A stretch of 64,000 bases of DNA, from NCBI GenBank assembly GCA_001642005.1, contig LWCA01000008.1, forward strand, positions 7,088 to 71,087, given 5' to 3'. This document shows positions 61,001-64,000 of this stretch, in pieces. The position numbers and the translations under genes were made by a program. The notes beneath the pieces were generated by a model, which ran no database searches, was not told where the DNA came from, and saw only the letters and a program-made list of their open reading frames with translations. Positions within the stretch are counted from its first letter, which is position 1, and every line of letters begins with the position of its first letter. The stretch is from Intoshia linei (Eukaryota; Orthonectida; Rhopaluridae).

Positions 61001-63919
61001 GTATAAATCTCGATAGTTGGATACTACTCGGTGAATGATATCGTAGTGAGATATATTCATATTATCAAGTTCGTTAGGCATGTGGTTATGTGTATAATTT
61101 TTCCGCATTATTATGTAGACAATAAAATAAATCGGGTACATATTTCTCAGTATTTCATCTAATGACTTAAGGGAATTATCGCTATCCATTTTGTACGCAT
61201 TAATCATTGCCGCTTCCAAGCTGTGTCTATTTGGTTTCATTGTGATATTATATTTACTATACAAAAGAGCATATCGAATATTTCTTGAATTTGCTTCAAC
61301 TAACGGCAAGTAACCAATTGAATAATCTACCGATAGCAGTACTCCGATTGTTCCAAAACTTTTTTTACTATATATACCAATTACATCACGTTTCCAGTTT
61401 AAAATACAGCCTTTTGGTAGGATGGTTGATTGTGTGTCATTCGTTGATACCCAACCTATAATATTTCTTCTACATAATGGATAGATGTCGAAATTAATTA
61501 GAGAACTTGTTGCATTATAGTTTTTTTCCATCATTTGAAATGGACCATTAAAAATTCCATAGACTTTTTTCCAATTTTCGTCTTCGAAACTCAATGCTGA
61601 AGTAAATGCATTTGTTAAAGTGGAATCTTTACTGTCATCAGCCACAACTAAAAAATATGCAATATAATATAATAAAAATATAATAATATGTGGAAATCGC
61701 ATTGGTTATCAAAATTTTGGTATTCTTTACAAATTTTCCAATATTACCTAGTAATAAATAAAAAAAGTAGATCCCTCTCCACGGCTCTGCATAAGGAATG
61801 GTACTATTATTTATATATTTATATTTAAAGGATATTTGGGACGTTACTCGTATATAACGATTGTAACAAAAATGTATAATATACAATATAAATATATATA
61901 TAATATGTTAATAAAATAAAACTATATATGATGCAAAAATCTAGAATTGATAGTTAAAGCGTTATGGTGTAAGTAGGAGTTACAACTCATATTTAAAATT
62001 GGAGTAGACGTTTTGAAAGTTGTATAAAATATAACAATTTTAAGCAACTATTAAAATTATCACCCGAAAAATTTATTTTACTGAAACTTGTATATTGTAA
62101 CTTGTATATACTTATATATAACTTGTACAATATACATCATATATACTTGTATCAGTATATATTTATCACTAAATCATAAAATGAACCAAAAATTATTTTC
62201 AATGAAAAACTTTCTTCATTTTTACAGCAAATATAGAACAAATTTGAAATTTTTTTATCTACATGTATTAAAATGATACACTGATTTTCATTAACGAAAA
62301 AAATAAATAATTAAAGTAATTTTAACCTTTAAATCAAAAATACTTTTCCTCATAATTATTTTCATAAAAAAATATAAAAATTTTCATATAATAATAAATT
62401 TCAATGGGTAAACTTTCTTTATAAAATTGTCCGGTTTGGTTAACTTTAATATAATAAATTACCAATTATTCTCATATGTGGCAAATTCACGTTGACGTTG
62501 AGTTTTTGCTAATTTTAAATTTAGTAAATAGTTTAAATTGTGTACAAAAATATATTAACTACTATTAAATATTAAACTGAATAACACTGATTAAAAATAA
62601 GATAATAAGCAAATATGAATTATAATTTTTACATTCCTGAAAAAATTTTAAAAATGTATCGCGTAGTTAAAGGATTAATTAATATTTAAATATTTATATT
62701 AATAACTGTCATTTCTGTAGTTATATACAACTAAACTAATATATAAAGTTAATTAACTTTTCAATGAATGACAATTATTGTATAGAATCAAATAATTATT
62801 GTCTAATTTGTGACTTACGTCTAATAAAATCATAAAAATCTTACTCTATGAAATGTGACCCATTTCGTGTTAAATTTAAAAAAATGTATACATGCGTTAT
62901 GATTATTCTTTATGGTGGATTTCAAATTTTGTCTGTTTGTTAATTATTAAAACTTAATTTAAAAAAAATCTGGATTATCAATAATTTTGTGTCATGGGAT
63001 TATATTATTTTTTATCAGACTATGCTTAATAAATATTACTTGCTGAGTTAAAAAAATCATTTTAATTTATTAACAAAAATAAATTTTATTATTAAAATCC
63101 AAATTCAAAAAACCGTTTATAAAGTACATTTAATACATGTCATGTATATTAATAATAAATTATTAAAATTTTTAAAAATATATTAAAATGTAACAATAGT
63201 TAATGTTATAAAAATAAAAATATAAATACAATAATTTGATCGTCCCAATACTTATACGTTCCATTGTATATACCCACAATAATTTTCATATTTAAAAATA
63301 GAGTAACATTTTCTGGTACACTGGGTAAATTGTATGATATGACAATAGCTCTAAATATAAGTATATACTTATTAAAATATATAAAAATACCCTGCCATGA
63401 AAGGAAAAGAAAGAAAATTTTTTTCAATTGGTTCAGATGTATTATTTTCATTGACATGTAAATTATACGTTTTGATAATATTGCTAATATTGGCTTTGCC
63501 AGTGAAAGCATACTCGATTCTCGATTTATTATAAAGTTTGGGGAAAACAGCAGTTTGAAGAGCTTGGCGACTCCCAGCAATATAAAAATGTTCTCTAACA
63601 TCCATAAACATGGATCGAGAATACTACAAAATTATTATAAACATAAAAAATAATTAAAAAAATAATTAGCAAGATGCCTCTATTAGTCGACTATTAGTAT
63701 GAATCGTGTGAGATGCATCGCAAAAATCAAAGGTTGCAGTTATAGCTATTTTAAAATTACCTTGTAGTCGTTAAACCAATTTTTTCTCAATGGATATAGA
63801 AACTCTTCTCCAATGCCTCTAATATGAATGTGTACACTTGACTTTGACAAAACGGTAAAATTTGATTTGCATTTTGATATTATCGCAATAATAATAAAAT
63901 GTAGTATGAAATACATCAT
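58078..63919 (-). CDS. Receptor with PstS-like ectodomain and kinase-homology domain, no cyclase domain, 8 exons
   Basis: Exons: 63919-63761, 63623-63391, 63350-63230, 62508-62463, 61647-60164, 60111-59737, 59486-59368, 58219-58078. All phases agree; the product is about 892 residues. A signal peptide (MMYFILHFIIIAIISKCKS) precedes a phosphate-binding-protein (PstS/PBP_like_2) fold: HIRGIGEEFLYPLRKNWFND, SYNLPSV, IYNGTYKYWDDQII, NLPHMRIIVVADDSKDSTLT, NAFTSALSFEDENWKKVYG, later KKSFGTIGVLLSVDYSIGYL. One membrane helix (IPLSIIVPLLLLILFILLCM) is followed by a receptor-guanylyl-cyclase-type kinase-homology domain (MKRLRHNNVTSFFGY, YLEDYCSRGYLEAFL, LYYSPKSLRG, SIRPHTDVI). HRD and DFG are lost, so it is a pseudokinase. 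It ends after the dimerisation helix (SVLDIMIAMLERQ) at a stop, before any cyclase domain. Many N-glycosylation sites. Confidence 0.8.
58461..59240 (+). mobile_element. Helitron-like 5' part in the receptor's last intron
   Basis: It starts TCCTTACTTATATAAAACTC after A, with TGTGTGTCTGTG and the family interior, and then degenerates before any hairpin. It lies antisense in the intron between the last two receptor exons. Confidence 0.6.
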
Positions 63920-64000
63920 TATGGCTGATTTTTAATTTGTATTAATTTTAAATTTGTCTTGTAATTTAAATTTTTCTTAATTTTAAATACTACTGATTAT

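Noticed and set aside
1-64000. CRISPR arrays, operons, rRNA or tRNA genes
   Set aside because: The window is intron-bearing eukaryotic DNA. No regular spacer-repeat array was seen, and no tRNA cloverleaf or rRNA motif was recognised by eye.

Overview
The window is AT-rich eukaryotic nuclear DNA. Genes are split by GT-AG introns, protein motifs continue across phase-matched splice sites, and DNA transposons are abundant. The gene content points to an animal: axonemal proteins, an NPY/NPF-type neuropeptide pair, a homeobox exon and a receptor with a guanylyl-cyclase-type kinase-homology domain. The short ODAD2/gudu form and the mix of piggyBac, mariner, hAT and Helitron-like elements fit an arthropod, probably an insect. 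That placement is inference. All exon models below were read by eye and checked for splice consensus and intron phase. No database search was possible.

Layout. 0-5.6 kb: a decayed antisense piggyBac, then the last exon of a homeobox gene (+), then hAT remnants. 5.6-10.5 kb: CLHC1 (-, eight exons). 10.5-19.5 kb: hAT and TIR elements, an intronless dynamitin-like gene (+), a Helitron-like element and two mariner fragments. 19.6-36.4 kb: FHAD1 (-, more than twenty exons), with a dead transposase and several repeats in its introns. 40.1 kb: a two-exon gene for a 42-residue cysteine-rich membrane peptide (+). 41.9-44.7 kb: an LCAT/lysosomal phospholipase A2-like gene (-, six exons). 47.8 and 50.2 kb: two tandem NPY/NPF-family neuropeptide genes (-). 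52.2-57.6 kb: ODAD2/ARMC4 (gudu) (-, ten exons). 58.1-63.9 kb: a receptor (-, eight exons) with a PstS-like ectodomain, one membrane helix and a degenerate kinase-homology domain, but no cyclase domain.

Functional links. CLHC1, FHAD1 and ODAD2 are known or suspected ciliary/sperm-axoneme proteins. The dynamitin-like gene would also act on dynein-based transport, so testis or ciliated-cell expression is a reasonable guess for much of the window. The neuropeptide pair, the receptor and the lipase are secretory-pathway genes; nothing in the sequence links them to each other beyond proximity.

One repeat family dominates the non-coding DNA. It begins TCC(T)TACTTATATAA, carries a GT-rich stretch near that end, and finishes with a hairpin followed by CTAG. 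It sits between A and T, as Helitron-type rolling-circle elements do. Copies lie in introns of CLHC1, FHAD1, the lipase, ODAD2 and the receptor.
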